From Chloroflexota bacterium (GTDB lineage Bacteria; Chloroflexota; Ktedonobacteria; Ktedonobacterales; Ktedonobacteraceae), in contig CADDZH010000007.1 of assembly GCA_902812455.1 (NCBI GenBank), forward strand, positions 1 through 64,000: DNA of 64,000 nucleotides, read 5' to 3'. The notes under the pieces were generated by a model, which did no database searches, was not told the DNA's origin, and saw only the letters and a list, made by a program, of their open reading frames with translations. Position 1 is the stretch's first letter. Each line of letters opens with the position of its first letter. This document shows positions 1 through 8,413 of the stretch, piece after piece. Both the position numbers and the translations under genes were made by a program.

Positions 1-294
1 GCCTGTAAGGGGGATGCGCAGGAACCGCCTGTGTTCTCCCAGTTTGTGGCGGCCTGCGCGGTGTACACGCCGCCCTCGCCGGAAGAACTCGCCCCTTTCC
101 GCGACGAGATCTTCGGCTGGCTGCGCCAGCGCGATAGGACGCTTGTACGCCAGTTGTACCGGCTCGAGGCGGTGTATGGACAGGGAACAACCGGGATGGT
201 TGGGGTGCTCGCACCGGCCCTGGCCCGGCAGGCAGAAAAGCAGGAGCCGGTCAGGAAGCCGGTACGCAGGAAGGAGAGCGCAAGCCTTACCTAA
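1..294 (+). CDS. Partial hypothetical protein (C-terminal end)
   Basis: The reading frame is open from the first base of the window, so only the last ~97 codons are seen and the true start lies upstream. The visible part is a soluble, Arg/Glu-rich segment (FRDEIFGWLRQRDRTLVRQL) that looks helical, followed by a basic tail. I recognise no family. It runs in the same direction as the cyclitol operon but is separated from it by about 125 bases, so it may or may not be co-transcribed. Confidence 0.45.
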   Translation, partial: ACKGDAQEPPVFSQFVAACAVYTPPSPEELAPFRDEIFGWLRQRDRTLVRQLYRLEAVYGQGTTGMVGVLAPALARQAEKQEPVRKPVRRKESASLT

Positions 295-419
295 ATGGAC
301 GAGATGTAGCTCAATTCGTGGCCGCTTCTTTGCTCACTATACTGCTGTCAGATAGGAGATCCCTCAAATCCCCCTCTGGTGAGAGATGATGGGATCCGAT
401 GAAAGGAGAAAGTAATAGC

Positions 420-1502
420 ATGAAAGCTGCCGTCTATTACGGCCCAGGTGACGTGCGTATTGAGGACGTGCGGGAGCCGGGCGAGCCGGGCGCAGGGATG
501 GTGATGCTGCGTGTGGAGATGGGAGGACTCTGTGGCACGGACGCCTCGCAGTGGCGTGCTGCAACGATGGTGCCGCTCACGCGTCCTCATCCGGCAAGCC
601 GGCATGTAGGGCCGGTCATTCTGGGCCACGAAGTGGTGGGCACGGTTGTTGCAACTGGAGCAGGTGTGACGCATCTCGTCAAGGGGATGCGGGTCGTGCC
701 GGGGGCAGGCATGTGGTGCGGGGAGTGTTCAGCCTGTCTCGCCGGGCGGCCTAATATCTGCGAGCGCTATTTCCTCTACGGCATCCACGCGCATGGCGGG
801 CTGGCGGAGTACGCTCTATTTCCCGCCAAGATGTGCGTGCCGGTTCCCGAGGGCTGCACACTTGAGGCTGCAGCGATGGCCCAACCCTGCGCGGTGGCAC
901 TCCACGCGCTTAGCCGAGGCCAGATCAGGCCCGAACACACTGTTGCACTCTTTGGCGCAGGCGGTATTGGTAGCTTGCTACTGGCTGTGATGCAAGCGAA
1001 CACTGAGGGAACGCAACGGGTGTATATCGTCGATGTGAATCCTGCGCGGCTGGATACCGCGCTCCAGCTTGGTGCGGCTGGGGTAATTGACGCGGCACAT
1101 GTTGATCCGGTGGCCACCATCCTGGACTGGAGCGGCGGGTACGGCGTGGATCTGGCCATTGATGCGACGGGTGTGGCTACGAATGAGGCACTGGCTACCG
1201 TGTGCCGGGGAGGGAGGCTGCTGGCCGTCGGAATCCCCCATCACCCTATGACGCTTGATGTGGCAGAGGCAGTGACACGGGAAAAGGAAATGATAACCAC
1301 AAATGGGATGATTTGCTCGTTCGATCTGCCCCATGCGCTTCATCTGCTCGCCACAACAAATCTAGCAGAGCGCGTGGGCTACGAGGTGATCGCGCTCGAC
1401 GATCTGGTTCCCCATGGACTGGTACCGCTGGCCGAAGGGCGAGCGGCGGGCAAAATCCTGGTATGCGTGTGCGCCGGGAAACCACATGAAAGGACTTACT
1501 GA
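420..1502 (+). CDS. Zinc-dependent medium-chain alcohol dehydrogenase
   Basis: A GroES-like plus Rossmann-fold oxidoreductase of about 360 residues, the usual length. Visible motifs are the catalytic-zinc CGTD and GHE segments, the structural-zinc loop with four cysteines (CGECSACLAGRPNIC), and the nucleotide-binding GAGGIG. An in-frame ATG lies 21 bases upstream at 399, but AAAGGAGAA at 402-410 places translation at MKAAVYY. It is followed 3 bases later by a deoxy-inosose-type synthase. Aminocyclitol clusters of the neomycin, kanamycin and butirosin type use a zinc dehydrogenase to oxidise 2-deoxy-scyllo-inosamine, so a cyclitol substrate is a reasonable inference. It could instead be a general polyol or sorbitol-type dehydrogenase. 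The family assignment is strong; the substrate is inferred from context. Confidence 0.85.
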   Translation: MKAAVYYGPGDVRIEDVREPGEPGAGMVMLRVEMGGLCGTDASQWRAATMVPLTRPHPASRHVGPVILGHEVVGTVVATGAGVTHLVKGMRVVPGAGMWCGECSACLAGRPNICERYFLYGIHAHGGLAEYALFPAKMCVPVPEGCTLEAAAMAQPCAVALHALSRGQIRPEHTVALFGAGGIGSLLLAVMQANTEGTQRVYIVDVNPARLDTALQLGAAGVIDAAHVDPVATILDWSGGYGVDLAIDATGVATNEALATVCRGGRLLAVGIPHHPMTLDVAEAVTREKEMITTNGMICSFDLPHALHLLATTNLAERVGYEVIALDDLVPHGLVPLAEGRAAGKILVCVCAGKPHERTY

Positions 1503-1505
1503 GAG

Positions 1506-2666
1506 ATGATTGATACACACACAATCGCCTGGGAACGCGAACTCTGCTGGCACAATCCTGATCCCCCCTTCCAGCAGTTCCGCTACCCGTATTATCTGCG
1601 TTCCGACGAGCAGTCCTGGGACGAGCTGGTGGATCGTCTTGGCGAGCTTGCACCCGACCGGCTGCTCATCGTCACCGATGACCACTTGCCGGAAGAACTT
1701 GCTCTGTTGGTGCAGGCTAGGCTCTCACGGGTCGCGCCATCCGTTGTGCTGACATTGCCGTCCCATGAAGAGGCCAAGACGCTCGATACGGTGAGCAAGC
1801 TTGGGCTAGCCTCGCTAGCAGCGGGAGCTACGCGAGCCTCGGTGATTGTAGCGCTCGGTGGCGGGCTTTGTGGCAATGTCGCAGGGTTGCTCGCTGGTCT
1901 CTTCATGCGAGGCGTGCGGCTCGTCCATCTCCCGACGACCTTGCTGGCCATGAGCGATTCCTGCCTGTCGCTCAAGCAGGGAGTGAACTCAGCCCTGGGC
2001 AAGAACCACTTCGGCCTGTTTTACCCACCGGTCTTCGTGTGGACACATCTCTCGTTTCTGGAGACGCTACCCGCCGTCGAGATTCGCTCGGCGCTCTGCG
2101 AACTGATCAAGAACGTGCTGGCTATTCGTCCAGAGTCCTTCGACGAGGTGGCTCAGGTGCTGCGCCCGGATGCGCGCTATTCGCAGGAACAGCTCGCGCA
2201 GTTCATTGCCTTCTGCATTGATGCCAAATCGTCGGTAATGGCAGAAGACGCGCTAGAGAAGCATGAAGCCCTCGTGCTGGAGTACGGGCACACCATCGGC
2301 CATGCGCTCGAACTGGCCTCGCATGGGACGATCCCGCATGGTATTGCCGTCGGCATCGGCATGATGGTGGAAGCCCGGCTCTCGCGCCAGCTTGGGTTAC
2401 TCTCTATATCCGATCTGGCGGCACATCGCTTCCTGCTGGAATGCAACGGGTCGCCCTGGCATCTCCCGTCGCAGTATGCCACGGGCGATCTGCTGGCACT
2501 TTTGCAAAAGGATAACAAGCGGGGGTACCTGCCGCCAGTCCCTGGCAAGTACGACCTGGTATTGCTCTCGGCACTCGGCCAGCCTCATAGGACGGCGGGA
2601 ACGGTGTTGACGCAGATTGACGAGCGTGATGTGCGCGCGGCGATCGATGCCTGCCGCACTGTGTAA
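1506..2666 (+). CDS. 2-deoxy-scyllo-inosose synthase-like sugar-phosphate cyclase
   Basis: A member of the dehydroquinate-synthase superfamily (386 residues) that cyclises a sugar phosphate to a carbocycle using NAD and a divalent metal. Seen are the NAD-binding GGG, the PTTLLAMSDSCLSLKQ segment, GKNHFGLFYPP, CELIKN with a metal-ligand Glu, EYGHTIGHALE and PHG with the ligand histidines, and KDNKRGY near the end. From memory these resemble the butirosin BtrC / neomycin NeoC type more than AroB or valiolone synthases. If so, it would convert glucose-6-phosphate to 2-deoxy-scyllo-inosose, the first step to 2-deoxystreptamine. No L-glutamine:DOI aminotransferase is seen in the window, so the product may be a non-amino cyclitol, or the partner may lie elsewhere. 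It could also be a divergent AroB paralogue, which I think less likely. Confidence 0.75.
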   Translation: MIDTHTIAWERELCWHNPDPPFQQFRYPYYLRSDEQSWDELVDRLGELAPDRLLIVTDDHLPEELALLVQARLSRVAPSVVLTLPSHEEAKTLDTVSKLGLASLAAGATRASVIVALGGGLCGNVAGLLAGLFMRGVRLVHLPTTLLAMSDSCLSLKQGVNSALGKNHFGLFYPPVFVWTHLSFLETLPAVEIRSALCELIKNVLAIRPESFDEVAQVLRPDARYSQEQLAQFIAFCIDAKSSVMAEDALEKHEALVLEYGHTIGHALELASHGTIPHGIAVGIGMMVEARLSRQLGLLSISDLAAHRFLLECNGSPWHLPSQYATGDLLALLQKDNKRGYLPPVPGKYDLVLLSALGQPHRTAGTVLTQIDERDVRAAIDACRTV

Positions 2667-2692
2667 CACTTAGGAACAGGAGACAAGATGAG

Positions 2693-3493
2693 ATGACTAC
2701 GAACGAGACATCTTTACGGGGCCTCTCGGTGGCCGATCTGGCCGGGGGCATCACGACCTATGATCAGTTGGGAGGAACGGGAATAGTCATAAACAAGGCG
2801 CTGGCCATCCCAGGACACCTGGGTGGCCCCTGGCGCAGCATTGAGTACGTGCAGGTCGCTCCCGCCGCATCCGGCGTGATCTCCTCGGTTGGGATGCATA
2901 CCCAGGCCATCGATGAACTGTATTACATCCACAAGGGAGCCGGTATCCTCACCACCAACAGCGAGTCGCAACCTGTATCTGCCGGATGTCTGGCCATTGC
3001 GCCCACCGGCACGCGGCACAGTATCAGGAATGAGTCACCGAAGGAGCCGCTCTGTTTCCTGGTGATCGAGCTGGCACCACGAGAGAACTCACCACCAAGT
3101 CCCCCGATGGAGTTTGCCCGGCTTGACAGCCTCATGGAAGAGACGTATGAAGGGTTTCACCCGGCCACCATTGGGCAGCACCAGCTTGCCCTGCGCCTGG
3201 CGGAGATCCCACTTCGAGACTACGGCTCCGCCCCCTGGGAGCGGCTGGCCCTGGTCGAAGTGCCGGCAGGTGGGCGTGTGTCTCCCTATACAGAAGCGGA
3301 GCATGACGAACTGCTCTTTGTGGTGCAGGGGAACGTGACGATGGAGGTGGAAGACATCCGCTGCGATTCCTGGGAAGACGGCCTCTCCATCGTTGTCCCT
3401 CGAGGTCTGTTCCGCCGCATCACCAATCGCTCAAGCGTTTCGCCACTGGTATTCCTCTCAGTCCTGGTGCAGCATGAAGGGAGTAGGCAATGA
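2693..3493 (+). CDS. Two-domain cupin protein
   Basis: A bicupin of 266 residues. The N-terminal cupin carries a plausible metal site (HTQAIDELYYIHKGAG followed by APTGTRH). In the C-terminal cupin the first motif reads SPYTEAEHDELLFVVQG, and the late histidine position reads PRGLFRRITN, so that site is probably incomplete. Cupins of this type act as isomerases, epimerases or dioxygenases on small polar molecules. The position between a cyclase and a short-chain dehydrogenase suggests it modifies or binds the cyclitol intermediate. AGGAGA precedes two closely spaced ATGs (2688 and 2693). The stop overlaps the next gene by 4 bases, so translation is coupled. Exact activity is unknown. Confidence 0.7.
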   Translation: MTTNETSLRGLSVADLAGGITTYDQLGGTGIVINKALAIPGHLGGPWRSIEYVQVAPAASGVISSVGMHTQAIDELYYIHKGAGILTTNSESQPVSAGCLAIAPTGTRHSIRNESPKEPLCFLVIELAPRENSPPSPPMEFARLDSLMEETYEGFHPATIGQHQLALRLAEIPLRDYGSAPWERLALVEVPAGGRVSPYTEAEHDELLFVVQGNVTMEVEDIRCDSWEDGLSIVVPRGLFRRITNRSSVSPLVFLSVLVQHEGSRQ

Positions 3494-4296
3494 AAGAGTC
3501 AGCATTACATGGCAAGGTTGCACTCATCACCGGGGCGGCAGGTGGCATCGGCTCGGCCATCGCACGAGCGTTTGCCCAGGCAGGTGCGCATCTGGCGCTC
3601 CTGGATAGCAACGAGCAAGGATTGTCGCGTCTGGTAGACTCCTTGCGCGACGTCCCTGCGCCAGACGTAATGGTACACCAGGTTGCTTGCGACCTGAGTA
3701 TGGAACAGGAGGTTAATGCGGCCTTTACTGATGCGTTGCTGCCGTTTGCCGATCACCTGGACATTCTGGTCGCCAACGTTGGCGTGCTGATCGCTGGGCG
3801 CTTTGAAGACCTGAGTCTGGACGCGTGGCAACGAGCGTTCGATCTGAACTTCTTTACGCATGTCTTTGCCTGCCGGGCAGCCATTCCGCGCATGAAGCGG
3901 GATGGTGGCGGGACGATCATTTTTATGGGCTCCGATCAAGGCCTGCAACCCGACGCAGGTTTAGGCCCGTATGCTCATGCCAAGGCTGCACTGCACAGCC
4001 TGGCCAAGACGCTCGCCAGAGAATTGCCGCAATGCGGCATTCTGGTAAGCGCGGTAGCGCCAGGCATGACTCGCACGCCACTTGTGGAGCAGCTTCTGGA
4101 TGGCTACGCCCGCGAGTTCGGTACGGATCGCACCACAGCAGAACACCTGGAACTGGTGCGGCGCGGCGTGCCGCTGGAGAGACTTGGAGAACCGGAGGAG
4201 GTAGCGAGCGCGGTCCTGTTTCTGGCGACGACGCCATTTGCCAATGGGACTATTCTGCAAGTGAGTGGCGGCAATGTGCGTGGTGCGGCAAGCTAA
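3490..4296 (+). CDS. Short-chain dehydrogenase/reductase (SDR)
   Basis: A classical SDR of 268 residues that should interconvert an alcohol and a ketone with NAD(P). The glycine motif TGAAGGIG lies at about residues 14-21. VANVG stands in for the usual NNAG. A serine in GSDQG and the YAHAK pair form the catalytic Ser-Tyr-Lys set. Its ATG overlaps the cupin stop. Within the operon it is a second redox enzyme beside the zinc dehydrogenase, as expected for step-wise oxidation or reduction of a cyclitol ring. The closing GTILQVSGGN is typical of the FabG/inositol-dehydrogenase-like group. The substrate is unknown. Confidence 0.85.
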   Translation: MKESALHGKVALITGAAGGIGSAIARAFAQAGAHLALLDSNEQGLSRLVDSLRDVPAPDVMVHQVACDLSMEQEVNAAFTDALLPFADHLDILVANVGVLIAGRFEDLSLDAWQRAFDLNFFTHVFACRAAIPRMKRDGGGTIIFMGSDQGLQPDAGLGPYAHAKAALHSLAKTLARELPQCGILVSAVAPGMTRTPLVEQLLDGYAREFGTDRTTAEHLELVRRGVPLERLGEPEEVASAVLFLATTPFANGTILQVSGGNVRGAAS

Positions 4297-4340
4297 GCGG
4301 GGCCTCACCTTGACTGGTTTCCGAGAGGAAGGAGTATCTC

Positions 4341-6005
4341 ATGAACGTCATCATCGTCCTGTTGGGGCTGGCCATTGCAGCGGCCTGGGGCAGTGCCGAT
4401 ACCCTGGCGACCTGGGTGACCCGCTCAATTGGCACGGCACTAACCACGCTCATCGCGCAGGTCGCCGGCCTGGTGCTTGCGGCTGCGGTCGCCCTGGCTC
4501 TGGGCATGCCGGAGACTCTCTCACCGCACGATCTCGCGATGAGCATCGCCTGGGGCGTGCTGCTGGGCGCTGTGGCGGCGCTGGCCTACCTCACGCTCTA
4601 CCGCGCCCTCGAGCACGGCCCGCTGGCTATCGCCAGTCCTGTCGTTTCCGCGCAGGGCGGCGTTACGCTGCTCTTGGCGAGCCTGCTCCTTCACGAAGCC
4701 CTGGGCAGGCTCACGCTGGTCTTTCTCCTGCTGGTCTTTGCCGGGGTGCTCCTGGCCGCCAGCGATGGACGTGCGTTCAAGAAGCTCACTCCCCGCGCCT
4801 GGCTCGGCCCCGGTGTCGCCTTCGCCCTGGTCTCGCTGCTCTCGTTTGGTGTGCTTGCCTTCGGGCTCGGTGAAGCCGCCCGTGAAACGAACTGGCAACT
4901 CAGTGTGGTGTGGACGCGCGTCTTTTCCTGTTTCCTGCTCGCCGTGTTCCTGCGCCCGCCCACCACCTCCAACGAGGCAGAAGCACTGCATGCGGCGCGC
5001 TGGAGGTGGTGGCTGGGTGCCGCCGTCGTGGGCAGCCTGGATGTGGGAGGCTTGCTTCTCTTCGCATGGGCTTCGACTACTGGCTCGATTGGCTTGGTGG
5101 GCATGGTGGCTTCAGCCTATGGCATGATTCCGCTTGCGGTGGGCATCCTCGCGCTCAAGGAACGCCCGTCCCCAAACCAGTTCGTGGGGGTCGCCTGGCT
5201 GGTGGTAGGCCTCATGGGCGTGGCAGAGCCTTCACCTGAGCTTGCCCGGCCCTTACTTGGCAGCGCCGGCGTGGTCCTTCTCGGCCTCTTCCTCTGGCTG
5301 GGCTGGGGCTGGCTCATGCGCGGGCGTCTTCGTACCCGTATCTGCAAGCTGGAGGAAAACCGCCAGGAGTGGCACATGTTCGCGCAAGGGGGATATGTGC
5401 CGCTAGCGCGCCGGCTGTGCGCCTATATAGTCGAGGACGGCCTGCATGCCCTGCTCCCGCCCTCGGTGGTCATCTGTGGGCCGCTTTCCACGAAGCCAGA
5501 TGATCCCGGCTACCAGGCCGCCTGTGAGACGGCGCGTCTCGTAGCAGAAGCAGGCTACGGCATCATCACCGGCTGTGGCGGCATCATGGAAGCGGCCAGT
5601 CTCGGCGCGCGGGAGAGCGGCGCGCTCGGGGCTTTGCCAGGCACCGCCAGCAGCATATGGCAGCCACCAGAGGCTGGCGGGGAGCGGGTCACGCTCGAAG
5701 TGCTCATGCGGTGGCACAGCATAGGTCCACAATTGCTCGCAGCCGCTTCTGCTGTGCGAGCCTTCATCATCTTTCCCGGCGATCTGGCCTCACTATCGGA
5801 GCTGATCGAGGCGGCAATGGCGATCGAGGCAGGCCTCCTCGACCCCGTGCCGCTTGTCCTCTACGGGAGCGCGTTCTGGCGCGACCTCGTGGCCTGGATG
5901 CGCGAGATGCTCGCCTGTGCCTGCACAGGTAATGGGGGCACGGCTCGACTGATCCACCTCTGTGACGATCCGTGTGAGATTGCCGCCTCTATTTCGGCAT
6001 GCTAG
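4341..6005 (+). CDS. EamA-type transporter fused to a degenerate LOG-like domain
   Basis: The first ~330 residues are a ten-helix drug/metabolite transporter of the EamA (DMT) superfamily with two internal halves. After a charged linker, residues ~350-554 resemble a LOG/lysine-decarboxylase-like Rossmann domain: PPSVVICGPLSTKPDDPGYQ, ITGCGGIMEAASLGA and a C-terminal PLVLYGSAFWRDLVAWMRE match the intact LOG gene just downstream. The family active-site PGGxGTxxE has become PGDLASLSE, and the Arg-Lys pair before it (PRKAAF in the neighbour) reads GPQLLA. The fused domain is therefore probably a non-catalytic sensor or binding module. AAGGAG precedes the ATG. In the operon it would export a product or precursor. 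The fusion looks genuine because the frame is continuous. Confidence 0.75.
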   Translation: MNVIIVLLGLAIAAAWGSADTLATWVTRSIGTALTTLIAQVAGLVLAAAVALALGMPETLSPHDLAMSIAWGVLLGAVAALAYLTLYRALEHGPLAIASPVVSAQGGVTLLLASLLLHEALGRLTLVFLLLVFAGVLLAASDGRAFKKLTPRAWLGPGVAFALVSLLSFGVLAFGLGEAARETNWQLSVVWTRVFSCFLLAVFLRPPTTSNEAEALHAARWRWWLGAAVVGSLDVGGLLLFAWASTTGSIGLVGMVASAYGMIPLAVGILALKERPSPNQFVGVAWLVVGLMGVAEPSPELARPLLGSAGVVLLGLFLWLGWGWLMRGRLRTRICKLEENRQEWHMFAQGGYVPLARRLCAYIVEDGLHALLPPSVVICGPLSTKPDDPGYQAACETARLVAEAGYGIITGCGGIMEAASLGARESGALGALPGTASSIWQPPEAGGERVTLEVLMRWHSIGPQLLAAASAVRAFIIFPGDLASLSELIEAAMAIEAGLLDPVPLVLYGSAFWRDLVAWMREMLACACTGNGGTARLIHLCDDPCEIAASISAC

Positions 6006-6104
6006 CGGGATGAAGTTACCGAGCAGCAGGGGACTCAGCACAGTGGGAAAACACGATGAGGGCAATGACAGACTGGTTTATTCATTATTGAAAAAGGAGG
6101 GTGT

Positions 6105-6863
6105 ATGCAGCAACCCATGCGCAGCGCGGAATGGCTGGAGCTCGAATCAGCCGCGCACGCTATCTCACTGTCTGATTGCCGGCGCGTGGTGCGCCTGATG
6201 CGCGAGTATGTGGTGAGTATGACAGCTCTTGCAGGCCTGCCGCCAGCCGTGGCGATTTTTGGCTCGGCCCGCACGAAATCTCCTGAGCCGGACTACCAGG
6301 CCGCGTATGAAACCGCGCGGCGGCTTGCAGCACGAGGCCTGGGCATCATCACCGGCGGCCCTGGTATCATGGAAGCGGCCAACCGCGGGGCGAAGGATGG
6401 CGGCGCACGTTCCATCGGCTGCCCGATCCATCTGGAACGCGTGGAACCCGCCAATGCTTATCTGGATATCGCCGTGCCTTTCACCTTCTTTGCGCCGCGC
6501 AAGGCCGCATTCCTCGCCTCAGCCTGCGCGTTTGTGGTCTTCCCCGGCGGGTTTGGCACACTGGACGAACTCTTTGAGGTGTTGCTAGCCATGCAGACAC
6601 ACAAACTCGCTCGTGTTCCCCTCATTCTGTATGGGAGCGCATTCTGGCGCAAGCTCGTGGAGTGGCTGCGTGAGATACTGATTCCTGCAGGCACGATTGA
6701 TGCGACTGATCCTGGTCTGCTCGCGCTTGCCGATGATCCGCGCGAGGTGGTCGCGCAGATCATGGGCTGCTTTACGATGGAACAACGCCAGGCAGAGGCC
6801 ATCGAGGCACATGTAGTCCCCCTGTCGCGAGAGCAGCATCGCATGGTGGAGGTTGCGTCATGA
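6105..6863 (+). CDS. LOG-family phosphoribohydrolase-like protein
   Basis: A cytosolic protein of 252 residues of the LOG/TIGR00730 type. Characterised members cleave cytokinin riboside 5'-monophosphates, or more generally purine nucleotides, into free base and ribose-5-phosphate. The signature motifs are intact: SARTKSPEPDY, ITGGPGIMEAANRGA, the Arg-Lys pair in FAPRKAAF and PGGFGTLDELFE. GGAGG precedes the ATG. It is the catalytically complete relative of the fused domain encoded immediately upstream, and it overlaps the Nudix gene by 4 bases. Its presence suggests that a nucleotide or nucleotide-linked compound is processed in the pathway. The true substrate is unknown. Confidence 0.8.
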   Translation: MQQPMRSAEWLELESAAHAISLSDCRRVVRLMREYVVSMTALAGLPPAVAIFGSARTKSPEPDYQAAYETARRLAARGLGIITGGPGIMEAANRGAKDGGARSIGCPIHLERVEPANAYLDIAVPFTFFAPRKAAFLASACAFVVFPGGFGTLDELFEVLLAMQTHKLARVPLILYGSAFWRKLVEWLREILIPAGTIDATDPGLLALADDPREVVAQIMGCFTMEQRQAEAIEAHVVPLSREQHRMVEVAS

Positions 6864-7354
6864 CACTGGTATCGACAGGGGAAGCTCGCCCAAGCCACCA
6901 GATGATCGGCGTGGGTGTGGGCGCGATTGTGCTGAACGACGAAGGAAAGGTCTTTCTTGCCAGGCGCGGGCAAGAGGCCCGCAACGAGCAAGGCTTATGG
7001 GCCTGCCCCGGTGGCGCGCTCGCATTCGGCGAATTGCTGGAGGCGGCCATCCGCCGCGAGGTACGAGAAGAATCTGGCATGGAGATCGACGTGCTCTACC
7101 AACTGGCCGCCTTTGACCACTGGCTGCCAACTGGCGAGCAATGGGTGTCCGTTGCCTTCGTTGCCCGCCACATGGCAGGAGAGCCACAGCTGGTCGAGCC
7201 AGGCAAAAGCAGCGCCTGTGGCTGGTTTGCCCTGGATGCGTTGCCAGAGCCGCTCTCGCCGCTCACTCGTGCCCACCTGATAGCCTATGCCCGCCAGGTG
7301 TGTCCTACCAGACCAGGAGAGGATGCACCTGGCAAACCTGAAAGCGAGCCATGA
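6860..7354 (+). CDS. Nudix hydrolase
   Basis: A single Nudix domain of 164 residues, expected to hydrolyse a nucleoside diphosphate linked to another group. The box is complete: a GGALAFGE start and REVREESG, giving REUxEExGU. The N-terminal strand IGVGVGAIVLNDEGKVFLARRG and the GLWACPGG loop resemble MutT/GDP-mannose-type members. It is the last gene of the operon, coupled to the LOG gene by an ATGA overlap and followed by a strong hairpin. It may clean up or release a nucleotide-activated cyclitol or sugar; that role is inferred from position only. Confidence 0.85.
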   Translation: MTLVSTGEARPSHQMIGVGVGAIVLNDEGKVFLARRGQEARNEQGLWACPGGALAFGELLEAAIRREVREESGMEIDVLYQLAAFDHWLPTGEQWVSVAFVARHMAGEPQLVEPGKSSACGWFALDALPEPLSPLTRAHLIAYARQVCPTRPGEDAPGKPESEP

Positions 7355-7381
7355 ACATGCTGCCCATTGAGGAGGAATCAG

Positions 7382-7409
7382 CCAGGCAGAGCATTTCTGC
7401 TCTGCCTGG
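7382..7409. terminator. Hairpin between convergent genes
   Basis: A perfect 12-bp inverted repeat (CCAGGCAGAGCA / TGCTCTGCCTGG) with a 4-base loop lies between the end of the Nudix gene and the end of the convergent secreted-protein gene. There is no clear T-run on either side, so it is a likely bidirectional transcription stop rather than a canonical intrinsic terminator. Confidence 0.6.
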
Positions 7410-7417
7410 GAGGCCTG

Positions 7418-8260
7418 TCAGCTTCCGGGTGTACAGGGGGGGACGGAAGCTTTGGTATTGTAGACGCAACTATACAGGACACCTCCAGTGCTTGATTGTG
7501 ATGGAGGGACATTCCAATACATCTGAGGCGGGGGCGGTGTTGTGCCACCCGATGTTTGCAGACCATCTGCTGTATCATAGTTGCAGTTGCCGTGGCTATC
7601 AATCCAGCAGCTCCCCGTCCATGCGACTCCCCAGACCAGGTGACTGTTGATGGTGGGATCGTCTATGTACTCTTCGTAGTCCTTCGTCGTAAAGGTAAGG
7701 CTGAAGCCATCGCTCTTGGGGAGATACATGTTATAGTGATGGTTGGACGCCGCCACATCAACGTTGATGAGGTTGCCGCCACCGTTGGAGACGTAATCGC
7801 CGATTTTCAGTCTGACTTGCTGATTGATATCCCCAGATGGAACTGGTTGGCACTTTTCATACTCTGTACCTGCGCTGTTAATTCCTACCAGGTTATAGTA
7901 TGTGCCAGCACCATGTTGTACAACGCAAGGGGCATTCGCACCATTTTCAATATCTACGTAGACAATCGGCGGACTAAGAAGACCACCCTGGCCATTACCC
8001 TGGGCTTCTACAAACGCTCTATACCAATGGTCGTTGCCCGATGTGGTATTGGGGCTACTAACCACAGTGTACACCTGGCCCCCATAGGGGTGATTGCTAC
8101 TTTCTGGCCAATAGCGGTCCTGGTAACACCCAGAACAAGAAATCGGTGTGGCTGACCCCCGCGCGGTGGATGTGAACACCTTCTGCGCATGCGCAACAAA
8201 AGGAAAACTCCCTACAAAAAGTATTACAAGGATGACGGGTAGAAGGGATCGGCGCCACAT
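7418..8260 (-). CDS. Secreted protein of unknown function, paralogue 1
   Basis: It encodes 280 residues with a clear Sec signal peptide (basic MWRR, a hydrophobic stretch, then a VAHA-like cleavage site). The mature part is rich in Tyr, Asn, Ser, Gly and Cys, as in extracellular beta-rich proteins, and has a Pro-rich linker (TTPPPPQMYW). Its end (PPQMYW, then PSQ, GG and SC) matches the end of the neighbouring paralogue. I recognise no catalytic motif. Several Cys suggest disulfides. AAAGGAAC sits before the ATG. About 150 bases separate it from the upstream paralogue on the same strand, so the two may be co-expressed. Confidence 0.75.
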   Translation of the reverse strand: MWRRSLLPVILVILFVGSFPFVAHAQKVFTSTARGSATPISCSGCYQDRYWPESSNHPYGGQVYTVVSSPNTTSGNDHWYRAFVEAQGNGQGGLLSPPIVYVDIENGANAPCVVQHGAGTYYNLVGINSAGTEYEKCQPVPSGDINQQVRLKIGDYVSNGGGNLINVDVAASNHHYNMYLPKSDGFSLTFTTKDYEEYIDDPTINSHLVWGVAWTGSCWIDSHGNCNYDTADGLQTSGGTTPPPPQMYWNVPPSQSSTGGVLYSCVYNTKASVPPCTPGS

Positions 8261-8413
8261 GGAATGTTCCTTTCTGACTTGAGTCTGTCAGTGATTCACA
8301 CCCGAGCAGGTGGTACATGTGAAGGATGAATCTTTGATGAACCCCCTACTCGGATGATGGGAGCGACGACTAAAAGGCTTCTCTCACTCTCGCAGTGTCT
8401 TCTTGAAGACGGC

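Noticed and set aside
301..345. tRNA-like start (GAGATGTAGCTCAATT)
   Set aside because: Only the D-arm-like string is present; no acceptor stem, anticodon arm or TTCGA loop follows.
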